Shown one piece after another: positions 1-7,801 of a stretch of DNA of 64,000 bases. The notes below the pieces were generated by a model that was not told where the DNA came from, made no database searches, and was given only the letters and a program-made list of their open reading frames with translations. A program made the translations under genes and the position numbers. The stretch comes from Propionibacteriaceae bacterium (lineage in GTDB: Bacteria; Actinomycetota; Actinomycetes; Propionibacteriales; Propionibacteriaceae), in NCBI GenBank assembly GCA_027492675.1, contig JAPUEI010000097.1:4302-68301 (forward strand). The letters run 5' to 3'. The number at the start of each line of letters is the position of its first letter. Position 1 is the first letter of the stretch.

Positions 1-33
1 ACCCTCAGCTCCGTCGTGAACATGGAGGTCTGA
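1..33 (+). CDS. C-terminal end of an upstream gene, probably the PTS glucitol IIC component
   Basis: The first frame of the window is open from its first base and ends with TGA at 31-33, giving the C-terminal peptide [10 protein letters not shown]. The next gene starts 5 bases later and its ribosome-binding site lies inside this end, so the two are probably co-transcribed. In known glucitol operons the gene before srlE is srlA (membrane IIC domain), which is why I suggest it. The peptide itself is too short to identify. Confidence 0.4.
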   Translation, partial: TLSSVVNMEV

Positions 34-38
34 CCACG

Positions 39-1067
39 ATGACCGAGTACCGAACCGTCATCATCGAACGCGGCAAGGGCGGCTACGGCGGCCCGCTCAC
101 CATCACCCCCACCGCTGAGCGGAACAAGGTGGTCTACATCGTCGGCGGAGGCACCAAGCCGGACGTCGTCGACCGGATCTGCGAGCTGAGCGGCGCCGAG
201 CCGGTCAACGGCTTCGCGACGGCCGTGCCCGACGACGAGATCGCCGTTGCCATCATCGACTGCGGGGGAACGCTGCGGTGCGGCATCTACCCCAAGAAGA
301 ACATCCCGACCGTCAACGTCCTGCCGACAGGCAAGACCGGACCGCTGGCGGCCTTCATCAACGAGTCCATCTACGTCTCCGCAGTGAGCGCAGCCCAGGT
401 CCGCCTCGCGGACGGTGCTGACGTCTCCGAAACGGCAGCACCGGCCACTGCTTCGCCCGCAGCAGCCGGTGCCAGTTCAGACAGCCCCAAGTGGTCCTCC
501 GACAAGAAGATCTCTCAGACGCTGGCCGAGTCCAAGAATAAGTCCTTCGTCACCAAGGTCGGCCTCGGTGCCGGTCGCGTGGTGGCGGTGTTCTACCAGG
601 CCGGCCGCGACGCCATCCAGACGATGATCGGGACCATCCTCCCGTTCATGGCCTTCATCTCGATGCTCATCGGCGTGATCAACGCCTCCGGCTTCGGGAA
701 GTGGTTCACGTCGTTCCTCACGCCTCTGGCGGGATCGGGCTGGGGCCTGCTCGGCCTCGGCTTCATCTGCTCGCTGCCGTTCCTGTCGCCCCTCCTGGGC
801 CCGGGAGCCGTCATCGGCCAGATCATCGGAACCCTCATCGGCGTCGAGATCGGCAAGGGGTCCATCCCTCCGGGTCTCGCGCTGCCGGCACTGTTCGCCA
901 TCAACACCCAGAACGCCTGCGACTTCATCCCCGTCGGGCTCGGCCTGGCCGAGGCGGAGCCGGAGACGGTCGAGGTCGGTGTCCCTGCCGTTCTGTACTC
1001 GCGGTTCCTGAACGGGGTCCCGCGCGTGGCCGTCGCCTGGATCGCCAGCATCGGCCTGTACGCCTGA
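39..1067 (+). CDS. srlE: PTS glucitol/sorbitol-type transporter subunit IIBC
   Basis: This 342-residue protein joins an N-terminal IIB domain to a membrane IIC domain of the glucitol PTS family. It takes phosphate from IIA and passes it to a polyol during uptake. The IIB domain covers about residues 1-120. The motif [11 protein letters not shown] puts the family's phosphorylated cysteine at C75. A Pro/Ala/Ser linker near 125-155 leads to hydrophobic segments from about 190 to the end, including [20 protein letters not shown]. The ATG follows GAGGTC at 25-30. The next gene is the matching IIA. The family is clear. The substrate could be glucitol or another polyol, because the enzymes downstream are not a typical sorbitol-6-phosphate dehydrogenase. 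Confidence 0.92.
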   Translation: MTEYRTVIIERGKGGYGGPLTITPTAERNKVVYIVGGGTKPDVVDRICELSGAEPVNGFATAVPDDEIAVAIIDCGGTLRCGIYPKKNIPTVNVLPTGKTGPLAAFINESIYVSAVSAAQVRLADGADVSETAAPATASPAAAGASSDSPKWSSDKKISQTLAESKNKSFVTKVGLGAGRVVAVFYQAGRDAIQTMIGTILPFMAFISMLIGVINASGFGKWFTSFLTPLAGSGWGLLGLGFICSLPFLSPLLGPGAVIGQIIGTLIGVEIGKGSIPPGLALPALFAINTQNACDFIPVGLGLAEAEPETVEVGVPAVLYSRFLNGVPRVAVAWIASIGLYA

Positions 1068-1086
1068 CACTCACAAAGGAATCGTG

Positions 1087-1455
1087 ATGACTGAGATCTT
1101 CCGTACGACAGTGACCCAGGTCGGATCGTCGGCTACCTCGTTCCTCGACAGCGGCATGTTCGTCACCTTCGGTGGCAACGTCCCGGAAGCGTTGCACGAG
1201 TTCTGCTTCATCCTCGCGGACGGCAGGACCCGCGCCACGCTCCAGCCGGGACAAGTCTTCTCCGTGGACGGTCGAGCATTCCCCATCACCGCGGTGGGGG
1301 ACGTCGCGCAGAAGAACCTCGACGCGCTCGGTCACGTCACGGTGAACCTCGACGGCGGCGACATCGCCAAGATGCCTGGGGCGATCCACGTCGTGTGCGA
1401 TGGCGCGGCCCCGGAGATCGGTGTGGGGAGCATCCTCACGATCGAGCAACCGTGA
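1087..1455 (+). CDS. srlB: PTS glucitol/sorbitol-type subunit IIA
   Basis: This is a 122-residue cytoplasmic IIA of the glucitol family, expected to carry phosphate from HPr to the IIB domain of the preceding protein. Family features are the N-terminal TTVTQVGSSAT, GMFVTFGG, PITAVGDVAQKNLDALGHVT and the C-terminal GSILTIEQP. I chose ATG 1087 over GTG 1084 because AAAGGA at 1075-1080 sits 6 bases before it. An oddity is that E. coli SrlB reads CFIH, with the residue I remember as its phosphohistidine (H43), whereas this protein reads CFIL. The nearest histidines are H37 and the one in LGHVT. Its stop overlaps the start of the next gene. Confidence 0.88.
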   Translation: MTEIFRTTVTQVGSSATSFLDSGMFVTFGGNVPEALHEFCFILADGRTRATLQPGQVFSVDGRAFPITAVGDVAQKNLDALGHVTVNLDGGDIAKMPGAIHVVCDGAAPEIGVGSILTIEQP

Positions 1456-1757
1456 TCCACGTCGAGGTGGTCATCACCGATCCGCAAGGGGTCCACGCGT
1501 TGGTGGCGCAGGAACTGGCAAGGGCAGCGAGCACTTTCGCCAGCAGCCTGTTCCTGCGCCACCAGGGACGCACCGCGAGGATGGACAACCCCATGTCCGT
1601 CCTCGCGCTGGGCCTTCGGCAGGGTGCGTCGGTGACCATCTGGGCCGACGGCGACGACGAGGCTGCCGCCCTGGCGCGGGCGGTCACCCTGCTCAACCCT
1701 CCCTCACCCCCACCTGACTTCCCCCTTCACACAGCTAGCTCTGGAGACCCATCATGA
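1452..1757 (+). CDS. Divergent HPr-like phosphocarrier protein
   Basis: This 101-residue protein starts at GTG 1452, overlapping the IIA stop by four bases (GTGA). It has the layout of HPr: a phosphorylation loop near residue 15, a central NPMSVLALGL segment in place of the Ser46 region, and the C-terminal GASVTIWADGDDEAAAL. The loop reads GVHALVA instead of the canonical GxHARPA. Histidine 15 is kept, but the arginine and proline after it are Leu and Val. Canonical HPr uses that arginine in phosphate chemistry, so phosphotransfer may be altered. A Pro-rich tail of about 20 residues follows the domain. A normal HPr is encoded at 3970 in the same operon. Confidence 0.8.
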   Translation: MIHVEVVITDPQGVHALVAQELARAASTFASSLFLRHQGRTARMDNPMSVLALGLRQGASVTIWADGDDEAAALARAVTLLNPPSPPPDFPLHTASSGDPS

Positions 1758-3100
1758 GTACGAACCTGATCGCCACCGGCCTAGCCGCCGCCTCGGACAC
1801 CTCAGTCGTCGAAGTAGGGCGCCAACTGGTCAACCGAAGCGGGTCGATCCTGCGGGACTCACTGTTCGCCGGCGGAGCGCCGGCGCTGGTGGTCGCCGAC
1901 GATCGGACGTGGGCTGCAGCGGGCAGGGCCGTACATGAGTCCCTGGCTGCAGCTGGCATCCAGGTCCTCGATCCCCTGATCTTCCCGGGGCACCCGGTCC
2001 TCTACGCAGCTCTGGACAACGCCGACCTCGTCCGCGCGCACCTCGCCTCCACAGGAGCCCTGGGCGTCGCCGTCGGTTCCGGGACGATCAACGACCTGGT
2101 GAAGCTGGCGTCCGGGCAGCTGGGTCGCCCGTACGCCGTCCTGGGTACGGCAGCGTCGATGGACGGCTACGCCGGCTTCGGCGCCCCCATGAGCTCCCAG
2201 GGCGTCAAGGTCACGATGCCGTGCCCAGCCCCGGCGGTTGTCCTCTTCGACCTCGACGTCGCAGCCGCCGCGCCGCCGACCATGGTTGGGTCGGGCTACG
2301 GCGACCTGTCCGCCAAGATCCCCGCAGGTGCGGACTGGATCCTGTCCGACGCCGTCGGCATCAACCCGATCGATCCCTTGGCGTGGAAGCTGGTCCAGAG
2401 CGGGGTCTCTGATGCTCTGTCCCAGCCGGCGGCCCTCGCCGCGGGCGAGCCCGACGCGTACGAAGGTCTCGTCAACGGCCTGGTGCTCTCCGGGCTGGCG
2501 ATGCAGGTCTACCGGGGTACGACGCCGGCCTCGGGCGCAGAGCACTACTTCAGCCACCTCTGGGAACTCGACCACCTCGGCGCCGACTGGGACCCACCGC
2601 TGTCGCACGGCCACAAGGTGGCCATCGGCACCCTGGCGATGGCCGCGTTCTACGAGCGCTTCCTCCTGCGGGACATCGCCACCCTCGACATCGACGCCGC
2701 CATCGCGCGTTGGGCGCCATGGGGCCAGGTCGAGGCCGACATCCGTAGGACGTTCACGGGCGCGCTGGCCGACCATGCGGTCAAAGAGACCAGGGCGAAG
2801 TTCGTCGACGGAGCCGGGCTTCGCGACCGACTGCACACGTTCGTCGCCCACTGGGACACGTTGCGGCCCCGGATCACCGCCCAGCTCGTACCGGCGAAGA
2901 CGCTCCAGGAGATGCTGCGCGCGGCCGGAGCTCCCTCCACCCCGGAGGACATCGGCCTCACCGTCGACGACGTACGGGCCACGTTCCCGAAGGCCATGTA
3001 CTACCGCTCGCGCTACACCGTCCTCGACCTGTCCCGGGAAGCCGGTTGGTTCGACGAGTTGGTCGATGAAGTCTTCGCGCCGGGCGGTGTCTGGTCGTGA
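1754..3100 (+). CDS. sn-glycerol-1-phosphate dehydrogenase-like enzyme (iron-type alcohol dehydrogenase, AraM/EgsA family)
   Basis: This 448-residue NAD(P)-dependent dehydrogenase belongs to the group that includes AraM and archaeal G1P dehydrogenase. GSGTINDL (residues 108-115) and TAASMDGYA (132-140) form the nucleotide and substrate region. GYGDLSAK gives metal ligand D184, and AEHYFSHLWE and LSHGHK near 262-288 supply the histidine ligands. Family members are usually 350-400 residues. The extra length is a C-terminal helical part. It starts at ATG 1754 with a 4-base overlap to the HPr-like gene. Given the PTS genes around it, it probably oxidises the imported polyol phosphate. Whether that is glycerol phosphate or a longer polyol phosphate is unknown. 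Confidence 0.85.
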   Translation: MSTNLIATGLAAASDTSVVEVGRQLVNRSGSILRDSLFAGGAPALVVADDRTWAAAGRAVHESLAAAGIQVLDPLIFPGHPVLYAALDNADLVRAHLASTGALGVAVGSGTINDLVKLASGQLGRPYAVLGTAASMDGYAGFGAPMSSQGVKVTMPCPAPAVVLFDLDVAAAAPPTMVGSGYGDLSAKIPAGADWILSDAVGINPIDPLAWKLVQSGVSDALSQPAALAAGEPDAYEGLVNGLVLSGLAMQVYRGTTPASGAEHYFSHLWELDHLGADWDPPLSHGHKVAIGTLAMAAFYERFLLRDIATLDIDAAIARWAPWGQVEADIRRTFTGALADHAVKETRAKFVDGAGLRDRLHTFVAHWDTLRPRITAQLVPAKTLQEMLRAAGAPSTPEDIGLTVDDVRATFPKAMYYRSRYTVLDLSREAGWFDELVDEVFAPGGVWS

Positions 3101-3957
3101 CCACGAGCTCGAGACCGACCCGCCTGTACGACGCGTACGTGTTCGACATGGACGGCACGATCTACCTGGGCGACCACCTGCTACCTGGCGTGGCGGACAC
3201 GATCGCCGTCCTGCGCGAACGGAGTGCGGTCATCCGGTACCTGTCGAACAACCCCACCAAGGACCCCGTCCAGTACGCCACGAAGCTGAGCGCCCTGGGG
3301 CTGGAGACGCCCGTCGAGGACATCATCAACACCGTCGTCTCGACCGTACGGTGGCTTCAGGAGAACGCGCCGAACGCCGTCCTGTACCCGATCGCCGAGG
3401 AGCCTCTGACCAGGGCGTTGCGGGAGGCCGGGTTCCGGATCAGCGAGGACCCGTCGGAGATCGACATCGTCATCGCGTCGTACGACCGGGGGTTCACCTA
3501 CCGCAAGCTCCACATCGCGTTCGACGCCTTGTGGTTCCACCAACGCGCCATCCTTGTACAGACGAACCCGGACAAGTACTGCCCGTTCCCCGGCGGTCGC
3601 GGTGAGCCTGACTGCGCGGCCATCGTCGCCGCGATCGAGGCCTGCACCGGCAAGACCTGCTCGGTGAACTTCGGGAAGCCGGACCCGATCATGGCCCGCG
3701 AGGCCCTCCACGGCCTGTCGATCGCCCCGGAGAACGCGATCATGGTCGGCGATCGGCTGGCCACCGACATCTCCATGGGCGCCCTCGCAGGCATGAGTAC
3801 TGCGCTCGTCCTCACCGGTGACAGCACGCTCGCCGACGTGGCTGCACTCCCGGCCGGTTCGCGTCCCGACTATCTGCTCGACACCCTCGACCAACTCATC
3901 CCGGAAGACATCTGGGCCGCCCGGGACCGCTCGGCTCTCACCACCGCGCCTCGATAG
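3097..3957 (+). CDS. HAD-IIA family sugar-phosphate phosphatase (NagD-like)
   Basis: This 286-residue haloacid-dehalogenase-type phosphatase has all four motifs: FDMDGT (nucleophile D17, acid D19), LSNNPTK, GKPDP and MVGDRLATDI. The cap lies between motifs II and III, the class IIA layout of NagD and glycerol-phosphate phosphatases. GTG 3097 overlaps the dehydrogenase stop (GTGA), so the two are translationally coupled. It probably removes phosphate from the product of the preceding dehydrogenase or from a related polyol phosphate. The exact substrate cannot be read from the sequence. Confidence 0.88.
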   Translation: MTTSSRPTRLYDAYVFDMDGTIYLGDHLLPGVADTIAVLRERSAVIRYLSNNPTKDPVQYATKLSALGLETPVEDIINTVVSTVRWLQENAPNAVLYPIAEEPLTRALREAGFRISEDPSEIDIVIASYDRGFTYRKLHIAFDALWFHQRAILVQTNPDKYCPFPGGRGEPDCAAIVAAIEACTGKTCSVNFGKPDPIMAREALHGLSIAPENAIMVGDRLATDISMGALAGMSTALVLTGDSTLADVAALPAGSRPDYLLDTLDQLIPEDIWAARDRSALTTAPR

Positions 3958-3969
3958 AAGGAGCTCATC

Positions 3970-4245
3970 ATGACCACCCGCACCGTCACCATCGCCTCGT
4001 CCGACGGGCTCCATGCCCGACCTGCCGCCGAGTTCGTCCGGGCCGTCGAGGCCACGGGTCTTCCGGTGACCATCGCCAAGCCCGGGGGTGAACCCGTCGA
4101 CGCCGACAGCATCCTGATGGTGATGACCCTGGGAGCCCAGTACGGCGACGTGGTCGCCTTGTCCGCCGAAGGGGAGGGAGCGGACGCTGCGCTCGACTCG
4201 CTGGTGGAGCTCTTGTCCCGCGACCTGGACGCACCCACCGCTTGA
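3970..4245 (+). CDS. ptsH: Phosphocarrier protein HPr
   Basis: This 91-residue HPr carries phosphate from Enzyme I to IIA proteins. The phosphorylation loop is canonical, DGLHARPAAEF, with H15 and R17. The DADSILMVMTLG segment holds the serine that corresponds to regulatory Ser46. GEGADAALDSLVELL is the usual last helix. AAGGAG at 3958-3963 precedes the ATG. It closes the PTS operon, 12 bases after the phosphatase. The operon therefore encodes two HPr-type proteins, this normal one and the divergent one at 1452. No Enzyme I gene is visible in the window. Confidence 0.93.
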   Translation: MTTRTVTIASSDGLHARPAAEFVRAVEATGLPVTIAKPGGEPVDADSILMVMTLGAQYGDVVALSAEGEGADAALDSLVELLSRDLDAPTA

Positions 4246-4248
4246 ACC

Positions 4249-4434
4249 ATGCGACATCGTCGAGTCGGTGAGGCGATGCGGCGAGAACTGGAAGGTGTGA
4301 ACATCGCACGACCCGGCGACTCCCGCATCACCTACCGGATCGGCGACGTCGTCACCATCACGGCCATCGACCATCGGGCCGACGGCTACCGAAGCCACGC
4401 CCCGATCTGCCCTGAGCGTCCCTGGTCTCAGTAA
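4249..4434 (+). pseudogene. C-terminal remnant of a RelE/ParE-family toxin
   Basis: From ATG 4249, three bases after the HPr stop, 61 codons are open. Residues 2-46 match the second half of RelE-type toxins: RVGEAMRRELEGV, then ARPGDSRITYRI, then AIDHRADGYR. Full toxins are about 85-95 residues, and the first 40 or so (the helical half) are missing because the same frame meets the HPr stop. About 15 unrelated residues are added at the C-terminus. No antitoxin gene is present. It looks like a decayed fragment, although the short frame might still be translated by readthrough from the operon. Confidence 0.65.
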
Positions 4435-4664
4435 GCACGTCCATCCGGTTTCGTGACCAGTACGATCCGGACTGGTCCGACCCCCCCGCGAGTGCGATGC
4501 CTGTGGCGTGCAGGTCGATTCCGGCCACTCAACGAAGCTGAACGGGCGATTCTCGTACCTCGAGTATGTGTACCACTCCGATCAACCACCGGTTCTTGGC
4601 CTCCCGGCGAGCGGATATCCGTATCTCAGTCGACCGGGGCCTGAGCGCCTGCAACAGTTCGACC

Positions 4665-5054
4665 ATGAGTTGGGTCAGCAACATCCTGGTGTCCGTCAGC
4701 AGGGACGATCGCGCAACGGTCGCACTGTTCAACGCGTGGCTGCGGACCGAGGCGCCGCGTCGCGAGGGAGTTCCGGGGCTCGGGGTGGGATTCTTGAATG
4801 ACCTCACGAGTGATCCGGACAATGCCTGGGGCGGGCCCAAGCAGCCGGAGTGCGATGTCTGGGGCGGCGCGCTGAATCACGCCGACCTCGACGCTCTTCT
4901 GGCGACGTTCGCGCAGCTTCCCTGGCGGATCCCCGCCGCGACTCAGCTTCTGCTGATGGACCAAGAAGAGTCCTACTTCCGGCTCTGGATGATTCGCGAT
5001 GGGGCGCTGCGTCAGTACGCGCCTTCGCCCCCCGCCGACGACTCTGCGTGGTGA
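4665..5054 (+). CDS. Conserved hypothetical protein
   Basis: This 129-residue soluble protein starts MSWVSNILVSVSRDD. The frame is open further upstream, but ATG 4665 gives the natural N-terminus, because the upstream part is Arg/Ser-rich and reads like non-coding DNA. Marked stretches are GGPKQPECDVWGGALNHAD and LLLMDQEESYFRLWMIRDG. I recall similar proteins of unknown function in other high-GC actinobacteria. No catalytic motif, signal peptide or membrane segment is visible. It stands alone between the PTS operon and the next small gene. The 230 bases before it show nothing recognisable. Confidence 0.6.
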   Translation: MSWVSNILVSVSRDDRATVALFNAWLRTEAPRREGVPGLGVGFLNDLTSDPDNAWGGPKQPECDVWGGALNHADLDALLATFAQLPWRIPAATQLLLMDQEESYFRLWMIRDGALRQYAPSPPADDSAW

Positions 5055-5142
5055 CGTCGTCCGCACGACCCTGCCGCTGCTCGCCCCGTGGCCGTGGTCG
5101 AGAGCGTCGCCATGTGGTCCGGAGCGTGTGCCGTTGAGGCGT

Positions 5143-5178
5143 GCCCCGCCTGTTCGGCTGCCCGTACGCGGGCGGGGC
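5143..5178. terminator. Possible hairpin after the conserved hypothetical gene
   Basis: GCCCCGCC at 5143-5150 can pair with GGCGGGGC at 5171-5178 across a 20-base loop. No T-run follows, so its role as a terminator is uncertain. The rest of 5055-5322 shows no gene. Confidence 0.35.
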
Positions 5179-5322
5179 GCGCCTGTGTGTGGGGGAGTGG
5201 CGCGAATCTGTGGCAGACCCTGGGTTGTCGGTCGGCACGTCGTTTGCGCGAGACCCCCTTGAGCGATAAGTTCACGTTAAGCGCAGCGGGGGGTTGCGTG
5301 CACGATCTTGGGGGAGAGTGCA

Positions 5323-5763
5323 ATGACCGAACAGGTCACATCTTTGGGTCCTACCTTCGGACCGCCCATTCCTATCGCCTGCAGGTCCTGCGGCTCCGCT
5401 CTGGTCTACCCGAGCCCTTGCCCATCGTGCGGCACCGCGTCGACGTGGGTCGAGGTCGACACCGTGCCCGAGCCCGCGCTCGGCACGGCCGGTTGGCAAC
5501 TGCGCGAGGGCGATCCGTACGGCGTCGAGCGCTGGTGGGACGGCCTGCAGTGGACGACAGAGATCCGCGGTGGCGAGAAGCTGGGCTGGCTGGAGCACCT
5601 CAAGGGCCTGCCCGAGTCGCTGCGTACGCCCTACACGGCCGAGCAGATCGAGATCCTCTCCTACGAGGTGGATCGCATCGCGTGGGCCATCGACCCGCTG
5701 GGACCGCCGAGCGAGCGGCCCAAGAAGTCGTGGCTCGCCCGGGCATTCAAGGTGCGCTACTAG
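5323..5763 (+). CDS. Small zinc-ribbon protein with a DUF2510-like tryptophan motif
   Basis: This 146-residue cytoplasmic protein has an N-terminal zinc ribbon with CxxC pairs at C20/C23 and C33/C36. After it comes GWQLREGDPYGVERWWDG, which resembles the short W-x-G-RWWDG-W element (DUF2510 type) common in actinobacterial proteins. ATG 5323 is preceded by GGGGGAGAG at 5310-5318, which decides the start over an upstream in-frame TTG. The function is unknown. The 3' half is charged and ends in a basic segment. The YbaK gene begins 10 bases downstream, so the two may share a transcript. Confidence 0.72.
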   Translation: MTEQVTSLGPTFGPPIPIACRSCGSALVYPSPCPSCGTASTWVEVDTVPEPALGTAGWQLREGDPYGVERWWDGLQWTTEIRGGEKLGWLEHLKGLPESLRTPYTAEQIEILSYEVDRIAWAIDPLGPPSERPKKSWLARAFKVRY

Positions 5764-5773
5764 CCTTCACGGG

Positions 5774-6253
5774 GTGACCTCCGAACCTCCCGCAGTCGCG
5801 GCTCTCACCGCGCTGGGCGTTGCCCACACCGTCGTACAGCACGAGCCCGTCTCGTCGCTGGAGGACGCCGCGGCGCAACGCGGTATCAGCCCGGCCGACA
5901 TCGTGAAGACCCTTGTCGTGCGCATCAGCAGCGACTCGTACGTCTTCGTCCTGGTGCCCGGCGACCGCGGCATCTCGTGGCCGAAGTTGCGCGCCCACCT
6001 GGGCACCAACAGGCTCTCGCTGCCGGACCCGGACACTGCGAAGGCTGTGACGGGGTACTCGCGGGGCACCATCACACCGCTCGGATCCAGCCATGCCTGG
6101 CCGGTAGTCGCGGACGCCTCGATCACCGGACGTCCGATCTCGCTCGGCTCCGGACAGGCCCACACGCACGTCCTCGTGGACGCCGATGAGATCGTCGCGG
6201 CCCTCGGCGCAGCAGTGGCCGACGTCACCGAGGTACGTGGAGGCGCCGCGTAA
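5774..6253 (+). CDS. YbaK/EbsC-type aminoacyl-tRNA deacylase
   Basis: This 159-residue protein belongs to the YbaK/ProX family of trans-editing enzymes, which hydrolyse mischarged tRNAs such as Cys-tRNA(Pro). Family features are HTVVQHEPVSSLEDAAAQRG near the N-terminus, IVKTLVVR with the conserved lysine, the central TGYSRGTITPLGS (the family's GGxxP-like loop region), and ISLGSG near the end. GTG 5774 is the natural start, 10 bases after the previous stop. Its specificity within the family cannot be fixed from sequence alone. Confidence 0.85.
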   Translation: MTSEPPAVAALTALGVAHTVVQHEPVSSLEDAAAQRGISPADIVKTLVVRISSDSYVFVLVPGDRGISWPKLRAHLGTNRLSLPDPDTAKAVTGYSRGTITPLGSSHAWPVVADASITGRPISLGSGQAHTHVLVDADEIVAALGAAVADVTEVRGGAA

Positions 6254-6263
6254 TCTGGGTGGC

Positions 6264-6452
6264 GTGATCCGCATGCCGAAGATGCCTCAGGCCAGGACCC
6301 CCGGCGAGCCGCTGCCGCCCGACCTGCTGGCCGCGGTCGAGGCGAGCGACACCCCTGAGCGCAAGGCGGCGGCGCGTAAGCACCTCGACGCCGAGAGCGC
6401 CGCGCGCCGCACGGGCGCGCAACCGCCGTTCGTCCACGAGGAGAAGGCCTAA
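6264..6452 (+). CDS. Small conserved-looking hypothetical protein
   Basis: This is a 62-residue, highly charged protein (for example ERKAAARKHLDAESAARR), starting at GTG 6264 or ATG 6273, 10 bases after the YbaK gene. It probably shares that transcript. Composition is Ala/Glu/Lys/Arg-rich and suggests a helical peptide. No family is recognised. Its end overlaps the stop of the opposite-strand SDR gene by 4 bases. Confidence 0.5.
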   Translation: MIRMPKMPQARTPGEPLPPDLLAAVEASDTPERKAAARKHLDAESAARRTGAQPPFVHEEKA

Positions 6453-7309
6453 GCCAGGTCCGTACCGGTCGCCGCTGCGGCGAACGCCCAGAACCTGTCG
6501 GCCAGGGCCGGGTCCGACGCCGCGAGGGAGCGGCCGACCAGTCGAGGATGACCACGCATCTCGCGCAGGCCGGAGGGGCCGACGTACGAGCAGTTCGGAA
6601 GGTCCTGGGTGGCCGCGAACAGCGTCGGTTCCGCGCCCTGGGCGGGCGACTGGCCCAACAGCCGGTTGGCGGCCGTCACGACCCGGTCGAGCCGCGGGTG
6701 GCCGGTGACGTCGCTGATGTTCGTACCTGACCAGCCCGGGTGGCACAGCTGCACGTCGATGCCCTGCAGCCGCCTGGCCAGCCCGAGCCCCCAGACGAGG
6801 TCTGCGAGCTTCGACTGCGCGTAGGCCGCGGCGACCGACCAGCGGCGCCGCGCGAAGTGCGGATCGTCGAGGTCCAGGACCCCGCTCGAATGGGCGCCCG
6901 ACCCGACGATGACCACGCGGTCGGCGACGCGGTCGAGGATCAGGTTGGTGTACGCGAAGGGGCCGAGCGCGTTCGTACCGAGCAGGCACTCGAAGCCGTC
7001 CTCGGTGAGGATCCGCTTCGTCGCCACACGACCCGCGTTGTTGACCAGTACATCGATCGCCGGCGTCAGCTCGGCAGCCTTCCGGACGGATGCCAGCGAG
7101 CCGAGATCCAGCTGTACGACGGTGGCCGGTCCCGGCAGTGACGCCGCGACTCGCTCGCCCTTCTCCACGTTCCGTACGGCGAGCACCAGCGTCGCGCCCG
7201 CCTGCGACGCGGCGCGCGTGGCCGCGAGCCCGATGCCGCTGGTGGCACCGGTGACGAGCCAGGTGCGGCCCACTTGGCTGGGCATGTCGGCGGCGGTCCA
7301 ACCGGTCAC
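6449..7309 (-). CDS. Short-chain dehydrogenase/reductase
   Basis: This 286-residue SDR-type NAD(P)-dependent oxidoreductase has the cofactor motif TGATSGIG near residue 20, NNAG near 90, the catalytic serine in GSGAHSS and the catalytic YAQSK. The C-terminal part resembles the retinol-dehydrogenase/WW-oxidoreductase-like branch of the family. Its start overlaps the stop of the upstream Nudix gene (ATGA at 7306-7309), so the two form a small operon. The substrate is unknown. Confidence 0.85.
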   Translation of the reverse strand: MTGWTAADMPSQVGRTWLVTGATSGIGLAATRAASQAGATLVLAVRNVEKGERVAASLPGPATVVQLDLGSLASVRKAAELTPAIDVLVNNAGRVATKRILTEDGFECLLGTNALGPFAYTNLILDRVADRVVIVGSGAHSSGVLDLDDPHFARRRWSVAAAYAQSKLADLVWGLGLARRLQGIDVQLCHPGWSGTNISDVTGHPRLDRVVTAANRLLGQSPAQGAEPTLFAATQDLPNCSYVGPSGLREMRGHPRLVGRSLAASDPALADRFWAFAAAATGTDLA

Positions 7310-7722
7310 AGTTCCTCCTCGAAGTCAGCGATCCTCGGCAGCAGCGAGACGAGCAGGGGAGCCAGTTCCCCATCGGGTGCGGCGATGGCCAGCCAGCGCA
7401 GCTCAGCGATCTCGGCGGCGGCTGCGAGGGGTACGAGCGCGCGCCGGCGCCACGCGTACACACCTGCTCTCACGAGGGTGTCCGGCTCGTTGGCCGCCTC
7501 GGCGGTGTGGATGCCCCAGTCCTCAAGGTCGGCGTCGTCGAGCGTGAGGCCGACCTCTTCGGCGAGCTCTCGCACCGCGGCCTGGCGCAGGTCTTCGCCG
7601 GGCTCAGGCTTGCCGCCCGGGAGCATGAACCGCGTGGTTCCGGTCTTCCTCACGGTGAGCACGCGGCCGTCGCCGTCGACCACGACCACCGCTGCCACCA
7701 CCACGACCGCACCCGACGTCAC
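7306..7722 (-). CDS. Nudix hydrolase
   Basis: This 138-residue Nudix-fold pyrophosphohydrolase shows a complete Nudix box from GGKPEPGE to RELAEEVGL, with the metal-binding glutamates in place. An N-terminal run of valines forms the first beta strands. It starts at GTG 7722. It is the first gene of a two-gene operon with the SDR. Typical substrates are nucleoside diphosphate derivatives such as oxidised nucleotides, but which one applies here cannot be told. Confidence 0.88.
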   Translation of the reverse strand: MTSGAVVVVAAVVVVDGDGRVLTVRKTGTTRFMLPGGKPEPGEDLRQAAVRELAEEVGLTLDDADLEDWGIHTAEAANEPDTLVRAGVYAWRRRALVPLAAAAEIAELRWLAIAAPDGELAPLLVSLLPRIADFEEEL

Positions 7723-7801
7723 GACGGGAGACTAGCCGTCGGGCCGGAACGGGCTGGACCCGGATGGACGCGGTCCGGGGTCTCGGGGCGACCGTGGGAA
7801 G

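Noticed and set aside
5088-5777. Longer open frame overlapping the zinc-ribbon gene
   Set aside because: Its translation is Arg-rich without motifs, while the other frame has zinc ribbons, a good ribosome site and a DUF2510-like motif.
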